Positions 38,757 to 47,945 of a stretch of 64,000 nucleotides of DNA are shown one piece after another. A program made the translations under genes and the position numbers. Positions within the stretch are counted from its first letter, which is position 1, and each line of letters begins with the position of its first letter. Source of the stretch: Novosphingobium sp. Chol11 (GTDB lineage: Bacteria; Pseudomonadota; Alphaproteobacteria; Sphingomonadales; Sphingomonadaceae). The stretch lies in assembly GCA_945906105.1 (NCBI GenBank), contig CAMDQO010000011.1, positions 1 to 64,000 on the forward strand, read 5' to 3'. Below the pieces are notes generated by a model. The model did no database searches. It was not told the origin of the DNA and saw only the letters and a program-made list of their open reading frames with translations.

Positions 38757-39599
38757 TTAGCCATTGCGCCGCGCCATAAACGCCAGCCGCTCGAACAGCA
38801 TGATGTCCTGCTCGTTCTTCAGCAGTGCGCCGTGGAGCGGCGGTATGGCCTTGGTGGGGTCTTTGTTCTGCAACACATCGAGCGGCATGTCTTCATTGAG
38901 CAGCAGCTTCAGCCAATCGAGCAGTTCGCTCGTCGATGGTTTCTTCTTCAGCCCCGGCACTTCGCGGACCTCGTAGAAAATCTCCATCGCCTTGGCCACC
39001 AGCACCTTCTGGATGCCGGGGAAGTGGACGTCGATGATCGCCTGCATCGTCTCGCGATCAGGGAACTTGATGTAGTGGAAGAAGCAGCGACGCAGGAAGG
39101 CGTCGGGCAGTTCTTTTTCGTTGTTCGAGGTGATGATGACGATTGGGCGCTCCTTGGCGGCAATCGTCTCGCCGGTTTCGTAAACGTCGAAGCTCATCCG
39201 GTCGAGTTCCTGCAACAGATCGTTGGGAAACTCGATGTCGGCCTTGTCGATCTCGTCGATCAGCAGCACCGGCAGCTCAGGCGAAGTGAAGGCTTCCCAC
39301 AGCTTGCCCTGGCGGATGTAGTTGCTGATGTCATGCACCCGCTCATCGCCCAGTTGGCCATCGCGCAGGCGGGCAACGGCATCATATTCATAAAGCCCTT
39401 GATGCGCCTTGGTGGTGCTCTTGATGTGCCATTCGATAATTGGCGCGCCCAGTGCCTTGGCAATCTCATGCGCCAGCACGGTCTTGCCGGTGCCGGGCTC
39501 GCCCTTGACCAGCAAGGGGCGGCGCAGCAGCACAGCAGCATTGACCGCGACCTTCAGGTCATCGGTGGCGACATAGTCCTTGGTGCCTTCAAAACGCAT
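38757..39599 (-). CDS. MoxR-family AAA+ ATPase
   Basis: A 280-residue AAA+ ATPase. Walker A is GEPGTGKT (near residue 34) and Walker B is LLIDEIDKAD. Sensor 1 (ITSNNEKELPDAFLRRC) is also clear. MoxR ATPases pair with VWA proteins to remodel or activate client enzymes. The ATG at 39599 begins MRFEGTKDYVAT, as in relatives. Its VWA partner is on the same strand but separated by an orphan gene. Confidence 0.93.
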   Translation of the reverse strand: MRFEGTKDYVATDDLKVAVNAAVLLRRPLLVKGEPGTGKTVLAHEIAKALGAPIIEWHIKSTTKAHQGLYEYDAVARLRDGQLGDERVHDISNYIRQGKLWEAFTSPELPVLLIDEIDKADIEFPNDLLQELDRMSFDVYETGETIAAKERPIVIITSNNEKELPDAFLRRCFFHYIKFPDRETMQAIIDVHFPGIQKVLVAKAMEIFYEVREVPGLKKKPSTSELLDWLKLLLNEDMPLDVLQNKDPTKAIPPLHGALLKNEQDIMLFERLAFMARRNG

Positions 39600-39686
39600 T
39601 GGCCTAACTGTCCTGTTGTTCAATCGTTGGGATTGCCGTTAGGTTGCGGCTTGCAACTCGGCAAGAGCAAACAGGGGTGAACGATC

Positions 39687-40130
39687 ATGGCGGGCACATT
39701 CGAAGACTGGCAGGCGATCGTTGAGACCAAGGCGCGCTATTGCCGCCTTATGGATACCAAGGACTGGGCGGGCTGGGCGGATGTGTTCACCGAAGACCTT
39801 GTTCTCGATAGCACCCCGGCAGGCGGCTATCGCATCGAAGGCCGCGACGAGGCGATCCGTGTGGTGCGCGGATCAATCGAGCACGCCAAAACCGCACATC
39901 ATGTCCATAACCCGGAGATTACCTTCGACGCCGGTGGGCAGGGAGCATCAGTGATCTGGGCGATGCAAGACCGAGTCGAAATGGGCGAAGACCGCCGCGC
40001 TGCCGTGGGCGAGATGGGGCATACCGGCTATGGCCATTACCGGGAGCGCTATCTGAAATGCGCGGATGGCCAGTGGCGGATCAAGGAGAGCCAGCTGAGC
40101 TATCTGCACTATGACCGACACGAGGCCTGA
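39687..40130 (+). CDS. SnoaL/NTF2-like protein
   Basis: A 147-residue NTF2-fold protein: an N-terminal helix (WQAIVETKARYCRLMDTKDW), the segment FTEDLVLDSTPAGGY, a His-rich turn TAHHVHNPEI and a terminal sheet ending WRIKESQLSYL. The YCRLMD start is typical of small dehydratase/isomerase-like members. No substrate can be assigned. Its last 50 bases overlap the convergent acyltransferase gene, unusually long for this window. Confidence 0.8.
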   Translation: MAGTFEDWQAIVETKARYCRLMDTKDWAGWADVFTEDLVLDSTPAGGYRIEGRDEAIRVVRGSIEHAKTAHHVHNPEITFDAGGQGASVIWAMQDRVEMGEDRRAAVGEMGHTGYGHYRERYLKCADGQWRIKESQLSYLHYDRHEA

Positions 40131-41313
40131 CTCCAACGCCTTCGATTGCCGAACGCACCCGGCCCGCGAAGACCAGGCTGGGGCGCTCGATCAGGTGGTG
40201 GATCAACGCCGCCAGCAACGCCACCGCGACCATTACAACGGGCACCGTAACCACGGCGGGCAGCCCTGCCAGCATCCCTCGTACAGTGCCGTCAAATCCG
40301 AACAGTGCGTAGAGCAGTTCCGGATGCATCACATAGATCGAAAACGACAGGTTGCCGAGCAGCACCACCGGCCGCGCGGACAGCACGGCGCCATAGTGCT
40401 TGCCGCTCGCCACGCAGAGCAGGAACGGGATCAGTCCCGGCAGCGCCCAGCCATAGGGAAAACGGGCGAGGCTGATCGTGCCGAGGAACAACGCCAACGA
40501 AGCCCAGCCGAACACCGGGTGCCCGATCAGTCCGTTTAGCCGCTCCATCTTGAGCAGTGCGGCGATCATCATGCCTGACAGCAGCACAGGCAGGAACAGC
40601 CGGAAGGCATAGGGGCTGGCCCAGACGAAATAGCCTTCGCCGCTCAGCGGAAAGGCAATTGACACCGCCCACGCGCAAAGCAGCAGCGGTGCGAGCAACA
40701 GTGCGGGCGTGGCGAGGCGCTTGCCCGCCCACAGCACCAGCGCCAGCAGCGGCACGATCACCACGCAGAAGAACCACTCCTGCCCGAGATACCAGAACAC
40801 CGAGGCGTTGATCCGCGCCGCATCGCGCACCCCGCCGATTGGCGGTAAATCAAGCCCGAACAGCCACAGCAGCAGCCCCGGCGGTTGGTCGGCTTTCAAT
40901 GCGACGCCGCTCTTGACCCAGGCCAGCACAATCACCGCGCCGAGCGCCAGCGCGACCATCGGCAGGATTCGCAAGGCCCGCCCGACATAGAGCAACACCC
41001 AGTCCTTGCCGCTCATCCCGCGCACCAGCTTGGGCCAGATCAGCCATCCGGTGACCATAAGGAACAGCGCCACTGAGCCCGCGCCAAACTGGTTGAGCAG
41101 CGGCGATTCCGGCGCCGTCCACCCGCGCCCGGTCGCCAGGCCGAACCAGATCACCATGTGATGGATCGCCACTGCACAAGCTAGCAGTCCGCGCAGGCCG
41201 TCCACTGACTGCGAGCGGCCCTTGGCATCGGGCAGGGGGAATCCGAGGCGGAGGAGCAGTGCGGCGACGGCAAGCGCAGCGACGAATCCCAAGGTGGCGG
41301 CAAGGAAGAGCAT
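40081..41313 (-). CDS. Acyltransferase 3 family membrane protein (OafA/YrhL-like)
   Basis: A 410-residue integral membrane acyltransferase with about ten hydrophobic segments. The family motif DGLRGLLACAVAIHHMVIWF appears near residues 38-57, with the conserved His of H-x10-D/H type enzymes, and a basic VGRALRILPM follows. Such enzymes acetylate surface glycans or lipids; the acceptor is unknown. The 3' end overlaps the NTF2-like gene by 50 bases, so one of these ends could be shorter than shown. Confidence 0.88.
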   Translation of the reverse strand: MLFLAATLGFVAALAVAALLLRLGFPLPDAKGRSQSVDGLRGLLACAVAIHHMVIWFGLATGRGWTAPESPLLNQFGAGSVALFLMVTGWLIWPKLVRGMSGKDWVLLYVGRALRILPMVALALGAVIVLAWVKSGVALKADQPPGLLLWLFGLDLPPIGGVRDAARINASVFWYLGQEWFFCVVIVPLLALVLWAGKRLATPALLLAPLLLCAWAVSIAFPLSGEGYFVWASPYAFRLFLPVLLSGMMIAALLKMERLNGLIGHPVFGWASLALFLGTISLARFPYGWALPGLIPFLLCVASGKHYGAVLSARPVVLLGNLSFSIYVMHPELLYALFGFDGTVRGMLAGLPAVVTVPVVMVAVALLAALIHHLIERPSLVFAGRVRSAIEGVGVRPRVGHSADSSAGSP

Positions 41314-41377
41314 GGGGGGAAGGTGTCAGATTTTCCGGATCGCAGCCAGTAACGGTACGCGGTAATATCCTGGCAGG

Positions 41378-43378
41378 TCACGCATCAATCATCTCCGGAT
41401 CGAGTTCCCCTGCACGGTTCTGAATAAACATGAACCGCTGCGCCGGATCGCGGCCCATCAGCCTGTCGACCAGATCCTTCACCGCAGCCCGGCCTTCATA
41501 CTCAGGCGGCAGGGTGATCCGCAGCAGCCCGCGCGTTTTGGGGTCCATCGTGGTTTCGCGCAGCTGGCCGGGGTTCATTTCACCCAGACCCTTGAACCGC
41601 CCCACGTCCACCTTCTTGCCTTTGAACTGGCCCGCCTCCAGCTCGGCGCGGTGGGCGTCGTCGCGGGCGTAGGCGTTTTCTTTGCCGCAGGTCAGGCGGT
41701 AGAGAGGCGGTTGGGCGAGGTAGAGATGCCCGCGCCGCACCACTTCGGCCATTTCCTGAAAGAAAAACGTCATCAGCAGGGTGGCGATGTGGGCACCGTC
41801 AACATCGGCGTCGGTCATGATGATGATGCGATCATAGCGCAGATTGTCAGGGTTGCAGTCCTTGCGCATCCCGCAGCCCATGGCGAGCGCAAGGTCGGCG
41901 ATTTCGCTGTTGGCGCGGATCTTGTCCATGGTGGCGCTGGCGACGTTGAGGATCTTGCCGCGGATCGGCAGGATCGCCTGCGTCTTGCGGTTGCGCGCCT
42001 GTTTGGCGCTGCCGCCCGCCGAATCGCCTTCGACAATGAACAATTCAGTTTCGCCGCTGCCTTCGCCCGAACAATCGGTGAGCTTGCCGGGCAGGCGCAG
42101 CTTGCGCGAATTGGTCGCGGTCTTGCGCTTGACCTCGCGCTCTGCCTTGCGGCGCAGGCGTTCATCCATGCGTTCCATGACATGGCCGAGCAGCGCCTTG
42201 CCGCGCTCCATATTGTCCGACAGGAAGTGATCAAAGTGATCACGCACCGCGTTTTCGACCATGCGCGCGGCCTCGGGGCTGGTCAGGCGATCTTTTGTCT
42301 GGCTCTGGAACTGCGGTTCGCGGATGAACACCGAAAGCATCGATTCGCAGCCGGTGATCACGTCTTCCGGCGCAATGTCCTTGGCCTTTTTCTGGCCGAT
42401 CAGATCAGCAAAGGCGCGGATGCCTTTGGTCAGCGCCGCGCGCAGGCCTTGTTCGTGCGTGCCGCCATCGGGGGTGGGGATGGTGTTGCAATACCAGGAG
42501 TAAGAGCCGTCCGACCATAGCGGCCAGGCAATCGCCCATTCGACGCGGCCCTGCTCCGTATCGCCGCCATTGGGCGGGAAATCCTGCGTCCCCTTGAAGA
42601 ACTGGGTGGTCACGCATTCACGCTCCCCCAGTTGTTCGGAGAGGTGATCGGCCAGCCCGCCGGGAAACTGGAAGGTCGCCTCAGCGGGCACTTCGTCACT
42701 GGCGAGGCTTTCGGCACATTTCCAGCGGATTTCGACGCCGGCAAACAGGTAGGCCTTGGAGCGAACCAGCTTGAACAGCCGTGCGGGCTTGAACTTGGCA
42801 TCCTCGCCGAAGATCTCGGTATCGGGCACGAAAGTCACCGAAGTGCCGCGCCGATTGGGCGTGCCGCCAAGCGAAAGCAGCTTGCTGATCGGAAGCCCGC
42901 GCGAAAATTCCTGCGCGTAAAGCTCCTTGTTGCGTGCAACCTCGATGCGGGTGAGCGATGACAGCGCGTTGACCACTGACACGCCGACGCCGTGCAGGCC
43001 GCCCGAGGTGGCATAGGCCTTGCCCGAAAACTTGCCGCCCGAATGGAGCGTGGTGAGGATCACCTCCAGCGCTGATTTGCCGGGATATTTGGGATGCTCG
43101 TCCACCGGGATGCCGCGGCCATTGTCAGTAATGGTGAGCCGATTGCCTTCTTCCAGCGTCACTTCGATGCGGTTGGCATGGCCCGCCACCGCCTCGTCCA
43201 TGGCATTATCGAGCACTTCGGCGGCGAGGTGATGCAGCGCGCGCTCGTCTATGCCGCCGATATACATGCCGGGGCGGCGACGGACGGGCTCAAGCCCCTC
43301 CAGCACCTCGATCGCGGAACCATCATAGGCCTCACCAGCAGTGGCGGCGGGCAGCTTGTCGAACAGATCATCAGCCAT
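41378..43378 (-). CDS. parE: DNA topoisomerase IV subunit B
   Basis: A 666-residue type II topoisomerase ATPase subunit that unlinks daughter chromosomes with ParC. The GHKL motifs are DNAMDEAVAGHA and ITDNGRGIPVDEH, the lid YATSGGLHGVGVSVVNALS, and the TOPRIM motif EGDSAGGSAKQARNRKTQAI. The last residues GELDPEMIDA differ from GyrB, and the length is shorter than GyrB (about 800), supporting ParE. Confidence 0.93.
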   Translation of the reverse strand: MADDLFDKLPAATAGEAYDGSAIEVLEGLEPVRRRPGMYIGGIDERALHHLAAEVLDNAMDEAVAGHANRIEVTLEEGNRLTITDNGRGIPVDEHPKYPGKSALEVILTTLHSGGKFSGKAYATSGGLHGVGVSVVNALSSLTRIEVARNKELYAQEFSRGLPISKLLSLGGTPNRRGTSVTFVPDTEIFGEDAKFKPARLFKLVRSKAYLFAGVEIRWKCAESLASDEVPAEATFQFPGGLADHLSEQLGERECVTTQFFKGTQDFPPNGGDTEQGRVEWAIAWPLWSDGSYSWYCNTIPTPDGGTHEQGLRAALTKGIRAFADLIGQKKAKDIAPEDVITGCESMLSVFIREPQFQSQTKDRLTSPEAARMVENAVRDHFDHFLSDNMERGKALLGHVMERMDERLRRKAEREVKRKTATNSRKLRLPGKLTDCSGEGSGETELFIVEGDSAGGSAKQARNRKTQAILPIRGKILNVASATMDKIRANSEIADLALAMGCGMRKDCNPDNLRYDRIIIMTDADVDGAHIATLLMTFFFQEMAEVVRRGHLYLAQPPLYRLTCGKENAYARDDAHRAELEAGQFKGKKVDVGRFKGLGEMNPGQLRETTMDPKTRGLLRITLPPEYEGRAAVKDLVDRLMGRDPAQRFMFIQNRAGELDPEMIDA

Positions 43379-43469
43379 AGGAGAACAGCTTTAGAACACG
43401 CAGGATTCTGCGCGCAAGCGGGGTATCGGGGTTATCATCAGGTGCTGTTGCGCCCGGACCTCGAACGAC

Positions 43470-44624
43470 TCAGGGAGCAAGCCGCGCCGGGGCTGGGCTA
43501 ACCACAGTGACCCCGCCTTGGCGCAGTTCCACAACCTCAAGCGCACGCTCAACTACGCCGTTCGATCCAAAACGGAACACACCATCGAGGCCGAGAAAAC
43601 CATCTGCATCATAAAGCTTTGATGTGGGGAAAGTTGCACCCGGTTTCCAGCTTCGCGCCACCCGCAGAGTCAGCAGCACCGCGTCATAGCCCAGCGTGGA
43701 AATGCGATAGGGCTGGCCGCCAAAACGGGTGCGGTAGCTATCGGCATATTGGCGAAAGCGCGTATCGGAAACCGCCGCATACCATGCCCCGCGCAGCACC
43801 GGGCTGGCAGCGACGGTGGCATCGCCACTCCACAGTTCAGTGCCGATCAGGCGCGGGCTGGCGCCTTTGGCAGCGCGGAATTGCGGTGCCGCCTGCACGG
43901 CAAAGCGCCCGCCATCGGCGATCAGCACTGCGTCAAAGCCGCCTTTTGCTTTCAGGCGCTTGGCGGCGCTGATGATCGAGGTATTACCGCGCGAATAGTT
44001 TTCGGTAGCGACAACCGTTCCGCCAGCCTCTGCCACGGCGCTATTGAGCGAGGCGACGGCGCGCAGGCCGTATTCGCCCTCTGGCACCAGCGCGGCATAA
44101 CGCTTCATGCCTTGAGCACGCGCCCAGTTTACTGAACGGGTGATAGACTGGTTGGGCAGGCTGCCCATGATGAAGACATCGCGGCCAGCCACGCCGCCAT
44201 CGTTCGAGAATGAGATGATCGGCACCTTGGCAGGGCGGGCGATATTGGAAACAGCGGTCACATCATCGCCCATCAAAGGCCCGAGAATCAGCTTGTTGCC
44301 ATCGGCAATCGCACGGGTTGCTGCTGCGGCAGGGCCAGAGGCGGTGTCATAAGTGGTGATCCGAAGGTTGGCCGCATTGGTATCGAGCGGCGCCATCGTC
44401 GCCGCATTGGCCAGCGCCTGACCGACTGCGGCATTGGGGCCGCTGACCGGCAGCAACAGCGCGACACGGTGGCGTTGCTGATCGGCGGGCAGCACATTGG
44501 CGCTCGGCCTATCGGGCGGTGGCGGCGCGTCTCTGGGAGCCTTGGGAACAACCTGACAGCCTGCCAGCAAGGCGAAGGTGCCCAAGGCAATAAACCCGCG
44601 CCGATTGAGCCTGTTGTCGATCAT
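43470..44624 (-). CDS. Penicillin-binding protein activator (LpoA-like lipoprotein)
   Basis: A 384-residue lipoprotein with a type I periplasmic-binding fold. The signal peptide ends in LLAGC (Cys near residue 22), and a Pro-rich linker follows. The domain starts HRVALLLPVSGPNAAVGQALANA and includes IISFSNDGGVAGRDVFIMG. Alphaproteobacterial members are annotated as LpoA-like activators of penicillin-binding proteins; this is by similarity of fold, not proof. The ATG at 44624 is used. It is divergent from rsmI. Confidence 0.8.
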   Translation of the reverse strand: MIDNRLNRRGFIALGTFALLAGCQVVPKAPRDAPPPPDRPSANVLPADQQRHRVALLLPVSGPNAAVGQALANAATMAPLDTNAANLRITTYDTASGPAAAATRAIADGNKLILGPLMGDDVTAVSNIARPAKVPIISFSNDGGVAGRDVFIMGSLPNQSITRSVNWARAQGMKRYAALVPEGEYGLRAVASLNSAVAEAGGTVVATENYSRGNTSIISAAKRLKAKGGFDAVLIADGGRFAVQAAPQFRAAKGASPRLIGTELWSGDATVAASPVLRGAWYAAVSDTRFRQYADSYRTRFGGQPYRISTLGYDAVLLTLRVARSWKPGATFPTSKLYDADGFLGLDGVFRFGSNGVVERALEVVELRQGGVTVVSPAPARLAP

Positions 44625-44663
44625 CACTTGCCGCTCCCCATCATGGTGGTCCATGAATCCCGC

Positions 44664-45491
44664 ATGGATACCACGTTACCCCCCGGACTCTACATTGTCG
44701 CGACGCCGATTGGCAATCTCGGTGATATCACTCTGCGCAGCGTGGAGGTGCTCCGTGGTGTTTCAGCGGTAGCCTGTGAGGATACGCGCGTTACCGGCAA
44801 GCTGCTCAGCCATCTCGGCATCAAGCAGAAGCTGATCCGCTATGACGATCACGCCAGCGAGGAAACGCGCGAACATCTGCTTCGGCTGGCGGGTGGGCAA
44901 GCCATTGCTCTGGTCAGCGATGCCGGAACGCCGCTGATTTCCGATCCGGGCTATCGCCTGATCCGCAGCGCGCGCGAGGCCGGGGTTGCGATCACCAGCC
45001 TGCCGGGGCCGAGCGCGCTGGTGGTGGCGCTAACCTTGTCGGGTCTGCCCAATGACCGGTTTCTGTTCGCGGGCTTCCTGCCCAACAAGGACAAGGCGCG
45101 GAGGGATGTTCTGGCCGAGCTTTCCGGCGTTCCTGCTACGCTGCTGTTCTACGAAACCGCCCCACGCCTTTGTGCAGCACTCGCCGCGATTAACGATGTG
45201 CTGCCGAGCCGCGAAGTGGCAGTGGCGCGCGAACTGACCAAACGCTTCGAGGAATGCCGCAGCGGCACCCCGCAAGAATTGATCGCGCATTATTCTGCTC
45301 ATCCGCCCAAGGGTGAGATTGTCCTCGTTATCGCGCCGCCGGGTGAAGCGGAGCCTGAAGAATTTGATATTGATGCGCTGCTAACCGCGGCACTGAAAAC
45401 CGAAAAAGCTTCCCAAGCCGCATCGCAAGTTTCCAAGCTGACCGGTCTGGACCGCAAGCTGCTTTACACCCGCGCGATGGAACTCAAGTGA
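44664..45491 (+). CDS. rsmI: 16S rRNA 2'-O-methyltransferase RsmI
   Basis: A 275-residue SAM-dependent enzyme that methylates the ribose of C1402 in 16S rRNA. The tetrapyrrole-methylase fold shows GLYIVATPIGNLGDITLR, ACEDTRVTGKLL and ALVSDAGTPLISDPGYRLI. The ATG at 44664 is used; one at 44643 is possible. Its stop overlaps the start of the yraN gene by 4 bases, the usual rsmI-yraN arrangement. Confidence 0.95.
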   Translation: MDTTLPPGLYIVATPIGNLGDITLRSVEVLRGVSAVACEDTRVTGKLLSHLGIKQKLIRYDDHASEETREHLLRLAGGQAIALVSDAGTPLISDPGYRLIRSAREAGVAITSLPGPSALVVALTLSGLPNDRFLFAGFLPNKDKARRDVLAELSGVPATLLFYETAPRLCAALAAINDVLPSREVAVARELTKRFEECRSGTPQELIAHYSAHPPKGEIVLVIAPPGEAEPEEFDIDALLTAALKTEKASQAASQVSKLTGLDRKLLYTRAMELK

Positions 45492-45838
45492 AGCGCGAGG
45501 AAGCGGAACGGCGCGGGCGGCGCGGGGAAATGCTCGCCGCATGGTATCTGCGGCTCAAGGGCTGGCGGATATTGGCGCAGCGAGTAAAAACCCCGCGCGG
45601 CGAGATTGATCTGATCGCGCGGCGGGGCAAGGTCGTTGCCTTCGTTGAAGTGAAGTGGCGCAAAAACGAGGCTGAGCTTGGCCTCGCAATCGATTCCTAC
45701 CGCCTGCGCCGTGTCACCGCCGCCGCCGAAGCCGTGGCGCATCGCTGGCAGCGGGAAGGCGATGACCTGACTATCGACGTGCTGCTCCTTGCGCCGGGAC
45801 GCTGGCCACGCCACATCACCAATGCCGGAATGAATTGA
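45488..45838 (+). CDS. yraN: YraN-family (UPF0102) putative endonuclease
   Basis: A 116-residue protein with a restriction endonuclease-like fold. The PD-(D/E)xK-type core reads RGEIDLIARRGKVVAFVEVKWR, with Asp, Glu and Lys as expected. Function is unproven; it is regularly encoded next to rsmI. It starts at a GTG (45488) that overlaps the rsmI stop. Confidence 0.9.
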   Translation: MKREEAERRGRRGEMLAAWYLRLKGWRILAQRVKTPRGEIDLIARRGKVVAFVEVKWRKNEAELGLAIDSYRLRRVTAAAEAVAHRWQREGDDLTIDVLLLAPGRWPRHITNAGMN

Positions 45839-45856
45839 TCCGCAAATGGAGAAGAT

Positions 45857-46810
45857 ATGACCCTTCGTGTTGCCGTCCAGATGGACCCGCTGGAAACGAT
45901 CAATATTGCCGGCGACAGCTCCTTTGCTCTGATGATGTCAGCCCAGGCGCGCGGGGCCACACTGTTTCATTATGCCGCCCCTGACCTGACCTGGGAGGGC
46001 GGGCGGCTCTACACCTATGGCACGCCGGTGACGGTGCAGCGTGAAGTGGGCAACCATTTCACTGCTGGTGAACCGGTACTGCTTGATCTTGGCCGCGACG
46101 TTGATGTGGTGTTGATGCGGCAGGATCCGCCGTTTGACCTCAGCTACATAACCGCGACCCATTTGCTCGAACGTATTCAGGGCGAAACCTTGGTGGCGAA
46201 TGATCCGGCCAGCGTGCGCAACGCACCCGAGAAGCTGTTCGTGCTCGATTATGCGCATTTCATGCCGCCGACCATGATCACGCGCTCTCTGGGCGCAACG
46301 CGCAAGTTTCTGGCCGAACATGGCGACATCGTGATCAAGCCGCTGCACGGTAACGGTGGCAAGGCCGTGTTCCGCGTTCCTGCTGACGGCAGCAACCTTG
46401 GCGCTTTGGTCGAGATGTTTCAGCAGGCATGGATTGAACCGTTCATGGTCCAGCCGTTTCTTCCCGATGTGGCTCTGGGCGATAAGCGCATCGTGCTGGT
46501 CGATGGCGAAGTGGCGGGAGCAATCAACCGCAGGCCGGGGGAAGGGGAGTTCCGTTCAAATCTTGCCGTCGGCGGATCGGCGGAAGCCTCTGAACTGACC
46601 GAGCGCGAAAAAGAAATCTGCACCGTGCTCGGCCCGGAACTAAAAGCACGCGGGCTGGTTTTTGTCGGGATCGATGTGATCGGCGGCAAGTGGCTTACTG
46701 AAATCAATGTGACATCACCGACGGGTATCATGGCGATTGACCGCTTCAATGGGACGGACACTCCGGGGCGGATTTGGGATGCGATCGAGGGGCGCTTGGG
46801 TCGGATGTAA
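45857..46810 (+). CDS. gshB: Glutathione synthetase
   Basis: A 317-residue ATP-grasp enzyme joining gamma-glutamylcysteine and glycine. The N-terminal MQMDPLETINIAGDSSFALM-like start, MRQDPPFDLSYITATHLLE, KPLHGNGGKAVFRV (ATP site) and the C-terminal EINVTSPTGIMAIDRFNG are classical. It is 18 bases after yraN, so it belongs to the rsmI-yraN-gshB run. Confidence 0.96.
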   Translation: MTLRVAVQMDPLETINIAGDSSFALMMSAQARGATLFHYAAPDLTWEGGRLYTYGTPVTVQREVGNHFTAGEPVLLDLGRDVDVVLMRQDPPFDLSYITATHLLERIQGETLVANDPASVRNAPEKLFVLDYAHFMPPTMITRSLGATRKFLAEHGDIVIKPLHGNGGKAVFRVPADGSNLGALVEMFQQAWIEPFMVQPFLPDVALGDKRIVLVDGEVAGAINRRPGEGEFRSNLAVGGSAEASELTEREKEICTVLGPELKARGLVFVGIDVIGGKWLTEINVTSPTGIMAIDRFNGTDTPGRIWDAIEGRLGRM

Positions 46811-46827
46811 CCTTAAAGGCCAACCCC

Positions 46828-47427
46828 ATGGATAACTGGATCATCAACCTGATCGAACAGGGCGGCTATTGGGGCGTCGCCTTGCTGATGGCGCTGGAAA
46901 ACATCGTGCCGCCAATTCCTTCAGAACTCATCATGGGCGTCGGCGGCATTGCCGTGGCGCGCGGCACGATGACCTTCTGGCCGCTGCTGATCGCGGGAAC
47001 CGTCGGTTCAACTCTGGGCAATTATGCATGGTTCCTTGCCGGTGATCGCTTTGGTTATCGCCGCCTTGAACCTCTGGTTGACCGCTGGGGACGGTGGATC
47101 ACACTGGACTGGCAAAGCATCGAGGCGGCGAGCCGTTTTTTCCGCAGTCACGGCCAATGGGTGGTTTTCGCCCTGCGCTTTTCGCCCGTACTGCGCACGA
47201 TGATCTCGCTGCCAGCGGGGCTTTCCCATATGCACCACGGCAAGTTCCTTGCCTTCACCTTCGCCGGGGCGGCGGTGTGGAATACGCTGCTAATCCACGG
47301 CGGACGCCTGCTGGCGCACTACCTGGAAGGTGCCAAGGATGCGATGAGTTGGACGGTCATCGGCCTGACTGCCGCTACGCTGCTGTGGTATGCGTGGCGG
47401 GTGATTACCTGGAAGAAGACTGATTAG
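46828..47427 (+). CDS. DedA/SNARE-associated family membrane protein
   Basis: A 199-residue membrane protein of the DedA family, implicated in lipid carrier recycling and membrane potential maintenance. The characteristic IPPIPSELIMGVGG segment, GSTLGNYAWFLAGDRFG and RFSPVLRTMISLPAGLSHM, where family-conserved arginines lie, are visible, with hydrophobic helices at both ends. The ATG at 46828 is chosen, 17 bases after gshB. It overlaps the convergent ACT gene by 4 bases. Confidence 0.88.
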   Translation: MDNWIINLIEQGGYWGVALLMALENIVPPIPSELIMGVGGIAVARGTMTFWPLLIAGTVGSTLGNYAWFLAGDRFGYRRLEPLVDRWGRWITLDWQSIEAASRFFRSHGQWVVFALRFSPVLRTMISLPAGLSHMHHGKFLAFTFAGAAVWNTLLIHGGRLLAHYLEGAKDAMSWTVIGLTAATLLWYAWRVITWKKTD

Positions 47428-47945
47428 ACCCCCGCCGAAATGGTGAAGTCGACCATAATCTCGCCCGAAATCGCCTCAAGAGCATCGCGAAGCTGATCGG
47501 TGGTGGCACCCGGTGGCAAGCTGAGCTGCAACTTGGCGCGGAACAATTGACCGCCTGACCATGCGCTGTTTTCAGTGTCTGACGAGAATTCTTCGATATT
47601 GACGCCAAGACCGGCGAGCACGCTGGTGACTTCGCGGACAATTCCCGGCCGATCCTGCCCGACGAGTTCAATCGACAGAGCTTTATCCAATTCTGAAGGA
47701 TCATCGCCAGCGGGAACAATCGCCACGTGAAGCCCGCTGGCATCGACCTTGCGAACTGCTTGTTCAAGCATATCCAGCTTGTCATCGGCCAGTTCAACCA
47801 GAACCGAACCCACATATTTGCCACCCATGCGGGCAAGCTGGCTTTCCAGCCAGTTGCCTCCCGCCGCCAGCACCGCATCGGCTAGAGCTTGCGTCAGGCC
47901 CGGACGGTCACTGCCCAACACGGTCAAAATGATGCGGATGGTCAT
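47424..47945 (-). CDS. ACT-domain protein, GcvR-like
   Basis: A 173-residue protein with two ACT domains: RIILTVLGSDRPGLTQALAD at the start and ELVGQDRPGIVREVTSVLAG in the middle. This is the layout of the glycine-cleavage repressor GcvR, which modulates regulators on sensing glycine. In alphaproteobacteria the target is often unknown. It overlaps the xerC stop/start by 4 bases (ATGA) and is the last gene of the rdgB-hemW-xerC run. Confidence 0.88.
   Translation of the reverse strand: MTIRIILTVLGSDRPGLTQALADAVLAAGGNWLESQLARMGGKYVGSVLVELADDKLDMLEQAVRKVDASGLHVAIVPAGDDPSELDKALSIELVGQDRPGIVREVTSVLAGLGVNIEEFSSDTENSAWSGGQLFRAKLQLSLPPGATTDQLRDALEAISGEIMVDFTISAGV

Noticed and set aside
40081..41313. 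Frameshift in the acyltransferase
   Set aside because: The frame is continuous with evenly spaced membrane segments; the overlap is at the extreme end only.
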